A DNA stretch of 64,000 bases from Peptacetobacter sp900539645. GTDB taxonomy: Bacteria > Bacillota > Clostridia > Peptostreptococcales > Peptostreptococcaceae. The notes beneath the pieces are model-generated. The model did no database searches, had not been told where the DNA came from, and saw only the letters and a list, made by a program, of their open reading frames with translations. The stretch covers positions 21,909 to 85,908 of the forward strand of contig NZ_JBLOUI010000005.1 of assembly GCF_047807365.1 (NCBI RefSeq), given 5' to 3'. The translations under genes were made by a program, and so were the position numbers. Shown here one piece after another: positions 8,241 through 17,348 of the stretch (position 1 is its first letter; each line of letters opens with the position of its first letter).

Positions 8241-9533
8241 ATGGTACTTAGATTAGAACTAAGACAGCATGTTGGTGCTCCTTGCCGGCCTATAGTAAGT
8301 GTTGGGGAACATGTAAAAAAAGGTCAGCTAATAGCAGAACCAACAGGTCTAGGTGCTAACATCCACTCTTCAGTATACGGTACAGTTAAAGAAATAACTG
8401 AAACAGCTATACTTATAGAAGCGGATGAAGAACAGCCTGAAGAATTCGTTAAGATAAAAGATACAGAATCTAATCTTGACGCAATAATAGAAGCAGGTGT
8501 AGTTGGAGCAGGTGGGGCAGGATTCCCAGCTGGTATAAAATTCAAAGGTGATATAGAAGGTGGTTACGTAATCGTAAACGCAGCTGAATGTGAACCTATA
8601 CTAGCTCACAACATGGCTTACATAGAAGACCATGCAGAAGAATTAGTAAGAGGACTTAAATATTTATTAGAAATAACTAAAGCTGCTAAAGGTTATATAG
8701 CTATAAAACCTCATCACACAAAACAGCTTATAGCTCTAGGAAAAGCAACTAAAAATGAAGATAATATAGAAATAAAATATCTTCCAAATATGTATCCAGC
8801 AGGAGATGAAAGAGTTATAGTTAGAGAATTACTAGGAGTTGAACTTGAACCAGGTCAGCTTCCAAGTGTAGCAAAAGCTATAATATCAAATGTTGAAACA
8901 GTTAAAAATGTAGTTGCAGCTATAGAAGAAAGAAGACCAGTTATAACCAAAGATTTAACAGTAGCTGGTAGAGTTAAAGATGCAGATGCTCAGACTGGTA
9001 GAGTATTCTTAAACGTTCCAATAGGAATGCCTGTAAGTTACTTCATAGACCAGTGTGGTGGAATATTAGAACCATATGGTGAAATAGTTCTTGGTGGACC
9101 TTTCACAGGTAAACATGGAGAATTAGATTCACCTGTAACAAAAACATTAGGTGGTATAATCGTATCTATGCCGCTAATGCAGGAAAAAAGAAAATTAGGA
9201 ATCATCTGCTGTGAATGTGGAGCTCAGGAAGCAAGACTACACGAAATAGCTTCTCTTATGGGTGCAGAAGTAGTTGCAGAAGAAAGATGTAAGAGAATGA
9301 CAGATGATGGTAGAGGAAGATACAGATGTTCACTTCCTGGTATATGTCCAGGACAGGCAGAAACAGTTCTAAAACTTAAGAGTCACGGTGCTGAAGCGTT
9401 ACTAATAAGTAACTGCGAAGACTGAACAAACACAGTTATGCAAGTGGCACCTAGGTTAGGATTGCCTGTATATCACAGTACAGATCATTCATTAAGAGCA
9501 AGCGGACATAGATTATACAGAAGAAAAAAATAA
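8241..9533 (+). CDS. prdC: Proline reductase-associated electron transfer selenoprotein PrdC
   Basis: 430 aa, read through an in-frame TGA at 9423-9425 as selenocysteine (U395, in NCEDU followed by TNTVM). The next stop is TAA at 9531-9533. The residues after the TGA align with the cysteine paralogue at 2899-4200 (SNTVM ... LKVPVFHCTD versus TNTVM ... LGLPVYHSTD), so the readthrough is real protein and not chance. RnfC-like N-terminus, GAGGAGFP motif and cysteine-rich C-terminal half. It is thought to link NADH to D-proline reductase at the membrane. Codons just after the TGA (CAA, AGG, TTG) differ from the gene's usual CAG, AGA, TTA, as expected for a bacterial SECIS hairpin. First gene after the sigma-54 promoter. 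Confidence 0.93.
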
Positions 9534-9583
9534 AACAGATCTTATAATCTAATAAGATAGTAAACAACAGGGGGTTTATTATT

Positions 9584-10021
9584 ATGTCTATAACAATCGA
9601 AACAGCAAAAGCTCATGCAAATGATCCAGCAGTTACATGCTGCAGATTTGAAGAAGGAACAGTAGTTGAACCAGCAAATCTTGAAGATCCAGCTATATTC
9701 CCAGATTTAGTTGAATCAGGATTACTAGTTCTTCCAGAAAATACATTAACAATAGGACAGATTTTAGGAGCTAAATTAACTAAAACTTGTGATGCTTTAA
9801 CAGCTCTTACTCCAGAAAATGCTGAAGGATTCTCAGCAGGAGAAGAAGCAGATGATGAAGAAGTTGAAGTTGTAGAAAGCGAAATAGTAGAATCTAATCC
9901 AGTTGCTCCAGCAGCAACAACAGTAAGTGTAAGTTCTGGATACTTAAAACTTCACATTGGGGAAGGAAAAGATATAGACTTACAGATTCCATTAGGTGTA
10001 GCAGCCGCTATGGAATTATAA
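9584..10021 (+). CDS. Stand-alone copy of the PrdA N-terminal domain
   Basis: 145 aa, nearly identical over its first 90 residues to the N-terminus of PrdA encoded directly downstream (AHANDPAVTCCRFE, LEDPAIFPDLVESGLLVLPE, LTKTCDALTALTPEN). After an acidic/Ala-Pro linker it also shares the KLHIGEGKDI ... LQIPLGV segment, then stops. It therefore carries the PrdA leader region without the reductase part. Good ribosome site (GGGGG) 9 bp before the ATG. The prdC-prdA position implies a role in the same complex, perhaps as an extra electron-carrier or assembly domain bearing the CC motif; the function is not known to me. Confidence 0.8.
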   Translation: MSITIETAKAHANDPAVTCCRFEEGTVVEPANLEDPAIFPDLVESGLLVLPENTLTIGQILGAKLTKTCDALTALTPENAEGFSAGEEADDEEVEVVESEIVESNPVAPAATTVSVSSGYLKLHIGEGKDIDLQIPLGVAAAMEL

Positions 10022-10069
10022 TAACCAAGTGAATTATTAAAATTCAAATATATACAACATAGTAATCTA

Positions 10070-10094
10070 CCGGTGCTCTAAAATAGAGCACCGG
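10070..10094 (+). promoter_or_regulatory. Intercistronic hairpin without U-tract
   Basis: A perfect 11-bp stem CCGGTGCTCTA/TAGAGCACCGG with a 3-nt loop, not followed by T residues. It separates the PrdA-N-domain gene from prdA and is better explained as an RNA processing or mRNA-stability element than as a terminator; it could set higher prdA expression. Confidence 0.6.
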
Positions 10095-10176
10095 ATAATC
10101 AAAGTCAAGTTGCTTATAATAATGAGTGCTTGAACTCAGATTAGATAAAAAAATAAATTTTAGGAGGTATTTTGCT

Positions 10177-12084
10177 ATGTCAATAACTGTAGAAACAGCT
10201 CAGGCCCACGCTAATGACCCAGCAGTAACATGCTGCAGATTCGAAGCAGGGACAGTGGTAGAACCATCTAATTTAGAAGATCCAGCTATATTCCCAGATT
10301 TAGTTGAATCAGGATTATTAGTTTTACCAGAAAACACATTAACAATAGGACAGGTTTTAGGTGCTAAATTAACTAAAACTTGTGATGCTTTAACAGCTCT
10401 TACTCCAGAAAATGTTGAAGGATTCTCAGCAGGAGCAGTAGAAGAAGAAGCTGAAGAAGAAGTAGTTGAAGAAGCTCCAGTAGTTGAAGCAGCTCCAGCT
10501 CCAGTAGCTCCAGCAGCAGGTGGAGTATTTAAACTTCACATAGGAGAAGGTAAAGATATAAACTTAGAAATACCTTTAGGTGTAATGGGTGGTGCAGCAG
10601 CTCCAGTAGCAGCAGCTCCAGTAGCAGAAGCAGCAGTTCCAGCTGTTGAAGAAGCTAAAAAAGAAGAAACAAAATTAATAAGAAGCTTAACTAAAAAACA
10701 TTTCAAAATAGACAAAGTTGTATTTGGTGAAGAAACTAAAATAGAAGGAACAACTTTAACTATAAGAAATCCTGAAGAATTATGCAAAGAAGCAGTAGAA
10801 ACTCAGGAATTAGTATATGACATGAAGTTAGATATAATAACTCCAGACAGATACAACGAATATTCAGAAGCTATACTTGACATACAGCCAATAGCTACTA
10901 AAGAAGAAGGTAGTGAACTTGGTGAAGGTGTTACAAGAACTATAGATGGTGCTATAATGGTATTATCTGGAACAGATGCTAACGGAGTTCAGATAGGTGA
11001 ATTCGGTTCTTCTGAAGGTGAAATGTCTACTACAATGATGTGGGGTAGACCAGGTGCAGCTGATAAAGGTGAAATATTTATAAAAGGTCAGGTTACTATA
11101 AAAGAAGGTACTAACATGGAAAGACCAGGACCTATAGCAGCTCACAAAGCATTTGACCACATAACTCAGGAAATAAGAGAAGCATTAAAGAAAGCTGATG
11201 AATCTCTAGTAGTTGATACTGAAACTATAGATCAGTACAGAAGAGAAGGTAAAAAGAAAATAGTTATAGTTAAAGAAATAATGGGACAGGGTGCTATGCA
11301 CGATAACTTAATATTACCATCTGAACCAGTTGGTACATTAGGTGCTAGACCAAACGTTGACTTAGGTAACGTTCCAGTTGTTTTATCTCCATTAGAAGTA
11401 TTAGACGGTGGTATACATGCATTAACTTGTATAGGACCTGCTTCAAAAGAAATGTCTAGACATTACTGGAGAGAACCATTAGTATTAAGAGCTATGGAAG
11501 ATGAAGAAGTAGACTTAGTAGGTGTTGTATTCGTAGGATCTCCACAGGCTAACTCTGAAAAATTCTATGTATCTAAGAGATTAGGTATGTTAGTTGAAGC
11601 TATGGAAGTTGACGGTGCTGTAGTTACTACAGAAGGATTCGGTAACAACCATATAGACTTCGCTTCTCATATAGAACAGATAGGTATGAGAGGAATACCA
11701 GTAGTAGGTGTATCTTTCTGTGCAGTACAGGGTGCACTAGTTGTTGGTAACAAATACATGACTCACATGGTAGATAACAACAAATCTAGACAGGGTATAG
11801 AAAACGAAATACTTGGAAACAACACATTAGCTCCAGAAGAAGCTATAAGAATAATGTGCATGCTTAAAAATGCTATGGCTGGTGTTGAAGTTAAAGCTCC
11901 AGAAAGAAAATGGAACCCTAACGTTAAATTAAACAACATAGAAGCTATAGAAAAAGAATTAGGAATAAAAATAGAATTAGAAGACAACGAAACTGTACTT
12001 CCAACATCTAAGAAGAGAAGAGAAATCTACGAAAAAGATGATATAGAAGCAGGAATAGTTGAAGTTAAAGAAATAGAAAAATAA
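10177..12084 (+). CDS. prdA: D-proline reductase proprotein PrdA
   Basis: 635 aa. PrdA is made as a proprotein and self-cleaved at a cysteine that becomes the N-terminal pyruvoyl group of the smaller subunit; D-proline is reductively opened to 5-aminovalerate. The expected cleavage site is Cys418 (TGT at 11428) in ALTCIGPASKE, giving parts of about 417 and 218 residues, matching the known 45- and 23-kDa subunits. The N-terminal leader (CCRFE) is followed by an Ala/Pro/Glu-rich linker (about residues 87-165). ATG 10177 is chosen because AGGAGG lies 9 bp before it; the frame is open 51 nt further upstream without a ribosome site. Gln codons are nearly all CAG, as in other strongly expressed genes here. 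Confidence 0.95.
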   Translation: MSITVETAQAHANDPAVTCCRFEAGTVVEPSNLEDPAIFPDLVESGLLVLPENTLTIGQVLGAKLTKTCDALTALTPENVEGFSAGAVEEEAEEEVVEEAPVVEAAPAPVAPAAGGVFKLHIGEGKDINLEIPLGVMGGAAAPVAAAPVAEAAVPAVEEAKKEETKLIRSLTKKHFKIDKVVFGEETKIEGTTLTIRNPEELCKEAVETQELVYDMKLDIITPDRYNEYSEAILDIQPIATKEEGSELGEGVTRTIDGAIMVLSGTDANGVQIGEFGSSEGEMSTTMMWGRPGAADKGEIFIKGQVTIKEGTNMERPGPIAAHKAFDHITQEIREALKKADESLVVDTETIDQYRREGKKKIVIVKEIMGQGAMHDNLILPSEPVGTLGARPNVDLGNVPVVLSPLEVLDGGIHALTCIGPASKEMSRHYWREPLVLRAMEDEEVDLVGVVFVGSPQANSEKFYVSKRLGMLVEAMEVDGAVVTTEGFGNNHIDFASHIEQIGMRGIPVVGVSFCAVQGALVVGNKYMTHMVDNNKSRQGIENEILGNNTLAPEEAIRIMCMLKNAMAGVEVKAPERKWNPNVKLNNIEAIEKELGIKIELEDNETVLPTSKKRREIYEKDDIEAGIVEVKEIEK

Positions 12085-12145
12085 GAATTCTATTATAAAC
12101 TTCTAAAATGATAATAAATTGAACTAACAAGAAAGAGGTATCTAA

Positions 12146-12472
12146 ATGGAAAAATTAAGATATGTCTCTTCAGAATCATACTTCGAAGGTGTTATAGTTG
12201 AAATACACGATGGTGCATTTACTATAGATCTTAAAGGTAGACTTGGACAGTTCAAAATACCTAGCAGAATGCTTATAACTGACTACGAACCAAAGATAGG
12301 ACAAGAAGTTGGATTTATGCTAAGTTATCCTGAGGTATTAAGTCCAGAACCCAATCCAGAGTATGTAGCCAACATTCTGAGAGAAGAAAAGAAAAAAGCC
12401 GAAATACAGGCTAGAACTAGAGAAAATCTTAAAAAGCAACTTCTAAAAGAAATTGAAGAAGAAAGCAAATAA
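12146..12472 (+). CDS. Small proline-reductase-associated protein (CBO2463/CBO2479 domain)
   Basis: 108 aa, between prdA and prdB. A beta-rich first part (YFEGVIVEIHDGAFTIDLKG) and a lysine/glutamate-rich helical tail. It matches the small CBO2463/CBO2479-type domain protein found in clostridial proline reductase operons; no catalytic residues are obvious and its role (assembly, maturation) is unknown. AAGAGG precedes the ATG. Confidence 0.75.
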   Translation: MEKLRYVSSESYFEGVIVEIHDGAFTIDLKGRLGQFKIPSRMLITDYEPKIGQEVGFMLSYPEVLSPEPNPEYVANILREEKKKAEIQARTRENLKKQLLKEIEEESK

Positions 12473-12546
12473 GAAATCTAAAATTGTAAACAACATAAAC
12501 TTAAAAATATAAAATTAAGTTTTATTTTGAAGGGAGAGATAATACA

Positions 12547-13272
12547 ATGAGTCTTACAACAGTAAAAGGACTTCAGTCTGAAATATTCGTTCCAATAACA
12601 CCTCCTCCAGTTTGGACTCCTGTAACTAAAGAATTAAAAGATATGGTTATAGCGTTAGCTTCAGCTGCAGGTGTACATATGAAAACTGACAAAAGATTTA
12701 ACCTAGCTGGTGATACATCTTTCAGAATGGTACCAGATACAGCTACTCCAGCTGATTTAATGGTATCTCATGGTGGATATGACAACTCTGACGTTAACAG
12801 AGACGTTAACTGCATGTTCCCAATAGAAAGATTACATGAATTAGCAGCAGAAGGATTCATAAAAGGTGTTGCACCAATGCACTACACATTCATGGGTGGT
12901 GGTGGTAACCAGCACGTATTCAAAGAAGAAACTGGTCCAGCTATAGCAGCTAGATTAAAAGAAGAAAATGTTGACGGTGTTGTTATGACAGCTGGTTGAG
13001 GTACTTGCCATAGAACTGCCGTGATCGTGCAGAGAGCAATAGAAGAAGCTGGTATACCAACAATAATAATAGCAGCTTTACCTCCAGTAGTTAGACAGAA
13101 CGGATCTCCAAGAGCAGTTGCTCCAATGGTTCCAATGGGTGCTAATGCTGGTGAACCTCACAACGTTGAAATGCAGACAGGTATATTAAAAGCTACTTTA
13201 CAGCAGTTAGTAGAAATACCATCAGCTGGTAAAATAGTTCCATTACCATTCGAATACCACGCTGCTATATAA
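12547..13272 (+). CDS. prdB: D-proline reductase selenocysteine subunit PrdB
   Basis: 241 aa read through TGA 12997-12999 as selenocysteine 151 in MTAGUGTCHRTA, the known UxxC active-site motif of PrdB. Without readthrough the product would stop at 150 aa, losing the conserved VIVQRAIEEAGIPTIII and PHNVEMQ segments that continue in frame to TAA 13270-13272. The selenol attacks the ring of D-proline bound to the pyruvoyl group of PrdA. The codons just after the UGA (GCC GTG ATC GTG CAG) are much richer in G+C than the rest of the gene, consistent with an embedded SECIS hairpin. GGGAGAG lies before the ATG. Confidence 0.95.
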
Positions 13273-13313
13273 TTAGTGAGCTTAAATAGTGGGTTTATCC
13301 ATTAAATAAAAAT

Positions 13314-13346
13314 ACCCCCTTTCCAGAATTCTGGGAAGGGGGTTTA
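13314..13346 (+). terminator. Strong hairpin between prdB and prdD
   Basis: ACCCCCTTTCCAG pairs with CTGGGAAGGGGGT (one bulge), followed only by TTTAAAAAAA. It probably acts as a partial terminator or processing point, lowering prdD-prdE output relative to prdA-prdB. Confidence 0.65.
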
Positions 13347-13365
13347 AAAAAAGGTGGTCAATATT

Positions 13366-14139
13366 ATGGAAGAGATAGTAATGAGAAGATTAGCTATTAA
13401 ATCTTTCCACATAGAAGATGTGGAACTTGGATCTACTGTAGCTTTAAAAGGAAAAAAACTTCTATTAAATAAAAATAGAGTTCAGGAGCTTATAGATGCT
13501 GATGATTTAATAACTGATATTAAACTAGAAGTAATTGAACCTAAAGCTAAAAACCCTGGTGCTTATGACAGGGATATTAACACAATAATGGATATTATAC
13601 CAATATCTACTAAAGTTCTAGGAACTCTTGGTGAAGGTCTTACACACACTTTAACAGGTGTTTATGTAATGCTTACAGGAGTTGATGAAGATGGAAGACA
13701 GATGCATGAATTTGGATCATCAGAAGGTAGACTTGCTGAACAGATGATACTAGGTAAATGTGGTACTCCATCAGAAAATGACTACATAATACACATGGAT
13801 GTTACTATCAAAGGTGGACTTCCATACGATAGACATCTGCCAAATGCCTGCTTCAAAGCATGTGATGATTTTATCCAGGATATAAGAGCTATATTAAAGA
13901 GAGAAGATGGACGTCATGCTTCAGAATCTCATGAATTCTTCGATAAAGTTAGACCTGGTGCAAAAAAAGTTGTAATAGTTAAACAGATTGCTGGTCAGGG
14001 AGCAATGTATGACAATCAGCTATTCTCTGATGAGCCGAGTGGATTTGAAGGAGGAACATCTATTATAGATATGTGCAATATGCCAATGATACTTTCTCCT
14101 AATGAATATAGAGACGGTGCTCTTAGAGCGCTAGTATAA
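13366..14139 (+). CDS. prdD: PrdD, homologue of the PrdA N-terminal (beta) part
   Basis: 257 aa. It aligns with PrdA from RRLAIKSFHIEDVELGS (RSLTKKHFKIDKVVFGE in PrdA) through the GEFGSSEG-like EFGSSEGR motif and VVIVKQIAGQGAMYDNQL, and ends in DGALRALV, precisely before the position of the pyruvoyl cysteine in PrdA. It lacks the PrdA leader domain. ATG 13366 is preferred to GTG 13354 because AGGTGG lies 8 bp before it. Found next to PrdA/B in other proline-reducing clostridia; may form a regulatory or accessory subunit with PrdE. Confidence 0.88.
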   Translation: MEEIVMRRLAIKSFHIEDVELGSTVALKGKKLLLNKNRVQELIDADDLITDIKLEVIEPKAKNPGAYDRDINTIMDIIPISTKVLGTLGEGLTHTLTGVYVMLTGVDEDGRQMHEFGSSEGRLAEQMILGKCGTPSENDYIIHMDVTIKGGLPYDRHLPNACFKACDDFIQDIRAILKREDGRHASESHEFFDKVRPGAKKVVIVKQIAGQGAMYDNQLFSDEPSGFEGGTSIIDMCNMPMILSPNEYRDGALRALV

Positions 14140-14157
14140 GGAAGGGGTTGGAAAATT

Positions 14158-14628
14158 ATGGGTATAGGTCCTTCAACTAAAGAAACATCTTTACATCATT
14201 TCAGAGATCCTATTTTAGAAATATGCTCAGAAGATACTGACATAGATTTATTAGGTGTAGTAGTAGTAGGTACTCCTCAGGATAATAAATATAAAAATCT
14301 TGTTGGACAGAGAACAGCTCAGTGGTTAGAAGGTATGAGAGCTGATGGAGTAATACTATCTGCAGATGGATGGGGAAACTCACATGTTGACTATGCAAAC
14401 ACATTTGAAGAAATAGGTAAAAGAGGAATCCCAACAGTAGGGGTAACTTTTAATGGTACAAATGCAAAATTTGTAGTTACAAATGAATATATGGATACAA
14501 TAGTAGATATAAACAAATCAGAATCTGGAACAGAAACAGAGATAGTAGGCGAAAATAACGTCGATAAAACTGATGCAAGAAAAGCACTTGCATTCCTTAA
14601 ACTAAAAATGAGAAAACGGGGTAAATAG
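14158..14628 (+). CDS. prdE: PrdE, homologue of the PrdA C-terminal (alpha) part
   Basis: 156 aa. Begins MGIGPSTKETSLHHFRDP, corresponding to CIGPASKEMSRHYWREP at the start of the pyruvoyl subunit of PrdA, and continues with DLLGVVVVGTPQ and GWGNSHVDYANTFEEIGKRGIP in register. The pyruvoyl-forming cysteine is replaced by Met-Gly at the new start, so this protein cannot form the cofactor. Lies 18 bp after prdD with AAGGGG before the ATG. Together prdD and prdE are a split, cofactor-less copy of prdA. Confidence 0.88.
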   Translation: MGIGPSTKETSLHHFRDPILEICSEDTDIDLLGVVVVGTPQDNKYKNLVGQRTAQWLEGMRADGVILSADGWGNSHVDYANTFEEIGKRGIPTVGVTFNGTNAKFVVTNEYMDTIVDINKSESGTETEIVGENNVDKTDARKALAFLKLKMRKRGK

Positions 14629-15011
14629 TTTTTTATATAACTATATTATCGAACTATAAAATGTCAGAATATAAATAATATACAAACTCAAATCTCAATA
14701 AAAGAATATATAGATAACATCTATAATAATTAAAAAAAATTATAATAAAATATTGATAAATAGATGACAAAATTATAATTTTATTATATAATAGAGATGT
14801 AAGGAAAAAGGTTTCAAATTAATAAAAGAAAAAGAAATTATACAATATATAATTGAAAATGAATAATATTAAGAAACTTAATTTAAAACTTTTTTATTAT
14901 AACAGATAGTTTATTTTATAATTAACGTGTCTGTAATTAAATTCGCAAATAAGTCTTAACAAAGACTTAAAATATAATTGCCACAGGCAATAAACTAAGG
15001 GGGAAATTGTT
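14629..15011 (+). promoter_or_regulatory. Intergenic region before prdF with two small hairpins
   Basis: AT-rich, no gene. Immediately before prdF are TAAGTCTT-AACA-AAGACTTA (14951-14970) and ATTGCC-ACA-GGCAAT (14977-14991), the second close to the GGGGG ribosome site. They could affect translation or mark an operator. No -24/-12 promoter was found here and no clear terminator follows prdE. Confidence 0.4.
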
Positions 15012-16019
15012 ATGAAATTTAGCAGAACAATTCAGGCTATAGACTCTCATACAGCTGGAGAAGCAACTAGAATAGTTGTAGGTGGAATACCAAATATAAA
15101 AGGTAATACAATGCCAGAAAAGAAACAGTACTTAGAAGATCACTTAGATCATATAAGAACAGCTATAATGTTAGAACCAAGAGGACACAATGATATGTTC
15201 GGTTCAGTTATGACTCAGCCATGTGATCCAGATGCTGACTTCGGTATAATATTCATGGACGGTGGCGGATACCTTAACATGTGTGGTCACGGTTCAATAG
15301 GTGCAATGACAGTTGCAGTTGAAACTGGTGTAGTTCCAATGGAAGAACCTATAACAAAAGTTGTTATGGAAGCTCCTGCAGGAATAATAAAAGGTGATGT
15401 TAAAGTAGAAAACGGAAAAGTTCAGTCTGTTTCTATATTCAACGTACCAGCATTCCTATACAAAAAAGATCAGGAAGTTGAATTACCAGGTGTAGGTAAA
15501 GTTAAATTCGATATATCATTCGGTGGATCTTTCTTCGCTATAGTACATGCTAGCCAGTTCGGATTAAAAATCGAACCTAAAAATGCAGCTAAATTAACTG
15601 ATATGGCAATGGAATTAAGAGACATAATAAATAGAGAAATCGAAATACAGCACCCAACTCTAAAACATATAAAAACTGTAGACCTAGTTGAAATATGGGA
15701 TGAACCAACTAATCCAGCAGCAACTTATAAAAACGTTGTTATATTCGGACAGGGACAGGTTGACAGATCTCCATGTGGAACAGGTACAAGTGCTAAATTA
15801 GCTACTTTACATGCTAGAGGAGAATTAAAAGAAGGCGAAAAATTCGTATATGAAAGTATATTAGGAACATTATTCGAAGGTGAAATAGTAGGAACTACTA
15901 AAGTTGGAGAATTCGATGCAGTATTACCAAAAATAACTGGTTCTGCTTACATGACAGGATTCAATAACTTCTTAATAGACGAAGATGACCCAGTTAAATA
16001 TGGTTTCATATTAAAATAA
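15012..16019 (+). CDS. prdF: Proline racemase
   Basis: 335 aa; interconverts L- and D-proline by two-base catalysis, giving the D-isomer used by proline reductase. Both catalytic cysteines are present: C91 in MCGHGSIG and C255 in DRSPCGTGTSAK. Length is normal for the family. Cytoplasmic. Preceded by GGGGG 7 bp before the ATG, and lies directly after the prd genes. 4-hydroxyproline epimerase is the main alternative, but the CGHG first-cysteine motif and the prd context favour proline racemase. Confidence 0.93.
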   Translation: MKFSRTIQAIDSHTAGEATRIVVGGIPNIKGNTMPEKKQYLEDHLDHIRTAIMLEPRGHNDMFGSVMTQPCDPDADFGIIFMDGGGYLNMCGHGSIGAMTVAVETGVVPMEEPITKVVMEAPAGIIKGDVKVENGKVQSVSIFNVPAFLYKKDQEVELPGVGKVKFDISFGGSFFAIVHASQFGLKIEPKNAAKLTDMAMELRDIINREIEIQHPTLKHIKTVDLVEIWDEPTNPAATYKNVVIFGQGQVDRSPCGTGTSAKLATLHARGELKEGEKFVYESILGTLFEGEIVGTTKVGEFDAVLPKITGSAYMTGFNNFLIDEDDPVKYGFILK

Positions 16020-16107
16020 TATTGAGTTAAGAGTTCACATTTTATAAATAGTATTGAGTACGGTATATACGTATACCACATAACAAACTTAGTTAAATAG
16101 TTTTTAT

Positions 16108-16135
16108 CTAGGAATGGTAATCTTACCATTCCTAG
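16108..16135 (+). terminator. Perfect hairpin after prdF
   Basis: CTAGGAATGGTAA/TTACCATTCCTAG with a 2-nt turn. The following TTAAAACTTTTAAATTTT is only weakly U-rich, so it may be a leaky terminator or processing hairpin between prdF and the first permease gene. Confidence 0.55.
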
Positions 16136-16195
16136 TTAAAACTTTTAAATTTTCAGAAAATAGAAAAAATATTAAAAAAGTGGGAGGTAGAGTAA

Positions 16196-17083
16196 ATGGT
16201 CAATTTAGTCAGAATAGTATTAGGCGTTTTAACTGCTATATACGCAGTAATGTTTGGTAAAGATTATGTAGCATCTTCTAAAAATGGATTACTAGAAGCC
16301 GAAGAAGAAAAAAGTTGGATTAAACCAGGAATTATAGGACTTATAGCTAACTTCGGTGACACATTAGGAATAGGATCATTCGCACCAATAGTTGCAATGT
16401 CTAAATTCTCTAAAATGAAAGTTCACGACAAACAGATACCAGGTATGTTAAACGTATCATGTTGTATACCAGTCGTAACAGAAGCACTTTTAATGACAAC
16501 TGCTATAGCAGTTGAACCGATAACATTAGTATCAATGCTTGCAGCAGCAGGTGCTGGTTCATATATAGGAGCAGGTATCATATCTAAAATGGATGAAAAG
16601 AAAATACAGTTAGTAATGGGTATCGCATTATTAGCTACAGCAATATTAATGTTCTTAGGATTACCTTGGGTTAACTTAATGCCAGGTGGAGGAAATGAAA
16701 TAGGATTATCTGGTGTTAAATTAGTAATAGGTATAGTAGGTAACTTTATACTAGGAGCACTTATGACAGCTGGTATAGGTCTATATGCACCATGTATGGC
16801 ACTAGTTTACTTCTTAGGAATGTCTCCAAAAGTTGCATTCCCAATAATGATGGGTTCTTGTGCAGTATTAATGCCAATAGCATCAGCTAAATTCATAAAA
16901 GAAGGACAGTTCCCAAGAAAAGCATCTTTAGCTATAACTATAGGTGGGGTTATAGGTGTATTCATAGCATTCTACCTAGTTAAATCTCTTCCAATGGATA
17001 TACTAAAAGTATTAGTTATAATAGTTATACTTTATACTTCATTCACAATGTTAAAACCAGTATTAAGCAAAAAACAAGCTTAA
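16196..17083 (+). CDS. TauE/SafE-family permease, copy 1
   Basis: 295-aa integral membrane protein with about eight hydrophobic segments, in the TauE/SafE (sulfite exporter-like) family. Signatures shared by all four tandem copies: NFGDTLGIGSFAPI near residue 50, NVSCCIPVVTEA, GSYIGAGIISKMDEKK, GLPWVNLMPGGG, GLYAPCMALVYFLGMSPK, FPIMMGSCAVLMPIAS. Substrate unknown; its place after proline racemase and the strong CAG/optimal codon use suggest a role in moving an amino acid or a fermentation product of proline metabolism (inference). GGGAGG precedes the ATG. Confidence 0.8.
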   Translation: MVNLVRIVLGVLTAIYAVMFGKDYVASSKNGLLEAEEEKSWIKPGIIGLIANFGDTLGIGSFAPIVAMSKFSKMKVHDKQIPGMLNVSCCIPVVTEALLMTTAIAVEPITLVSMLAAAGAGSYIGAGIISKMDEKKIQLVMGIALLATAILMFLGLPWVNLMPGGGNEIGLSGVKLVIGIVGNFILGALMTAGIGLYAPCMALVYFLGMSPKVAFPIMMGSCAVLMPIASAKFIKEGQFPRKASLAITIGGVIGVFIAFYLVKSLPMDILKVLVIIVILYTSFTMLKPVLSKKQA

Positions 17084-17115
17084 TTAAAAAATATAGAATC
17101 TACAAAATAAAAATC

Positions 17116-17153
17116 AACCGTTATGGAGAATTTCTCCATAACGGTTTTTTATT
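17116..17153 (+). terminator. Terminator after permease 1
   Basis: AACCGTTATGGAGA-ATTT-CTCCATAACGGTT followed by TTTTATTT. Perfect 14-bp stem. Confidence 0.9.
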
Positions 17154-17348
17154 TGCTTATTTCTAGAATTATAAAAATAAATTGTCATAAACGATTTCCA
17201 ATATATACAGAAATATGCAATTGTAGTATAATTAATACCGTCGCTTTCTTTGGGATTAACTGTGGAAATATGTTGATATCTTGAGGAAAAGTGGATAACT
17301 ACAAAGGTATACCGGCAGCTATGTGCGCTGAATATATAGGAGGACAAA

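Noticed and set aside
9423..9533. prdC as a truncated gene ending at TGA 9423
   Set aside because: The frame continues with residues that align to the cysteine paralogue, so the TGA is selenocysteine.
12997..13272. prdB as two genes split by TGA 12997
   Set aside because: UGTC is the known active-site selenocysteine motif and the frame continues uninterrupted.
14210..14434. Minus-strand open frame inside prdE, and similar antisense frames inside other genes
   Set aside because: Shadows of conserved plus-strand genes without ribosome sites or family resemblance.
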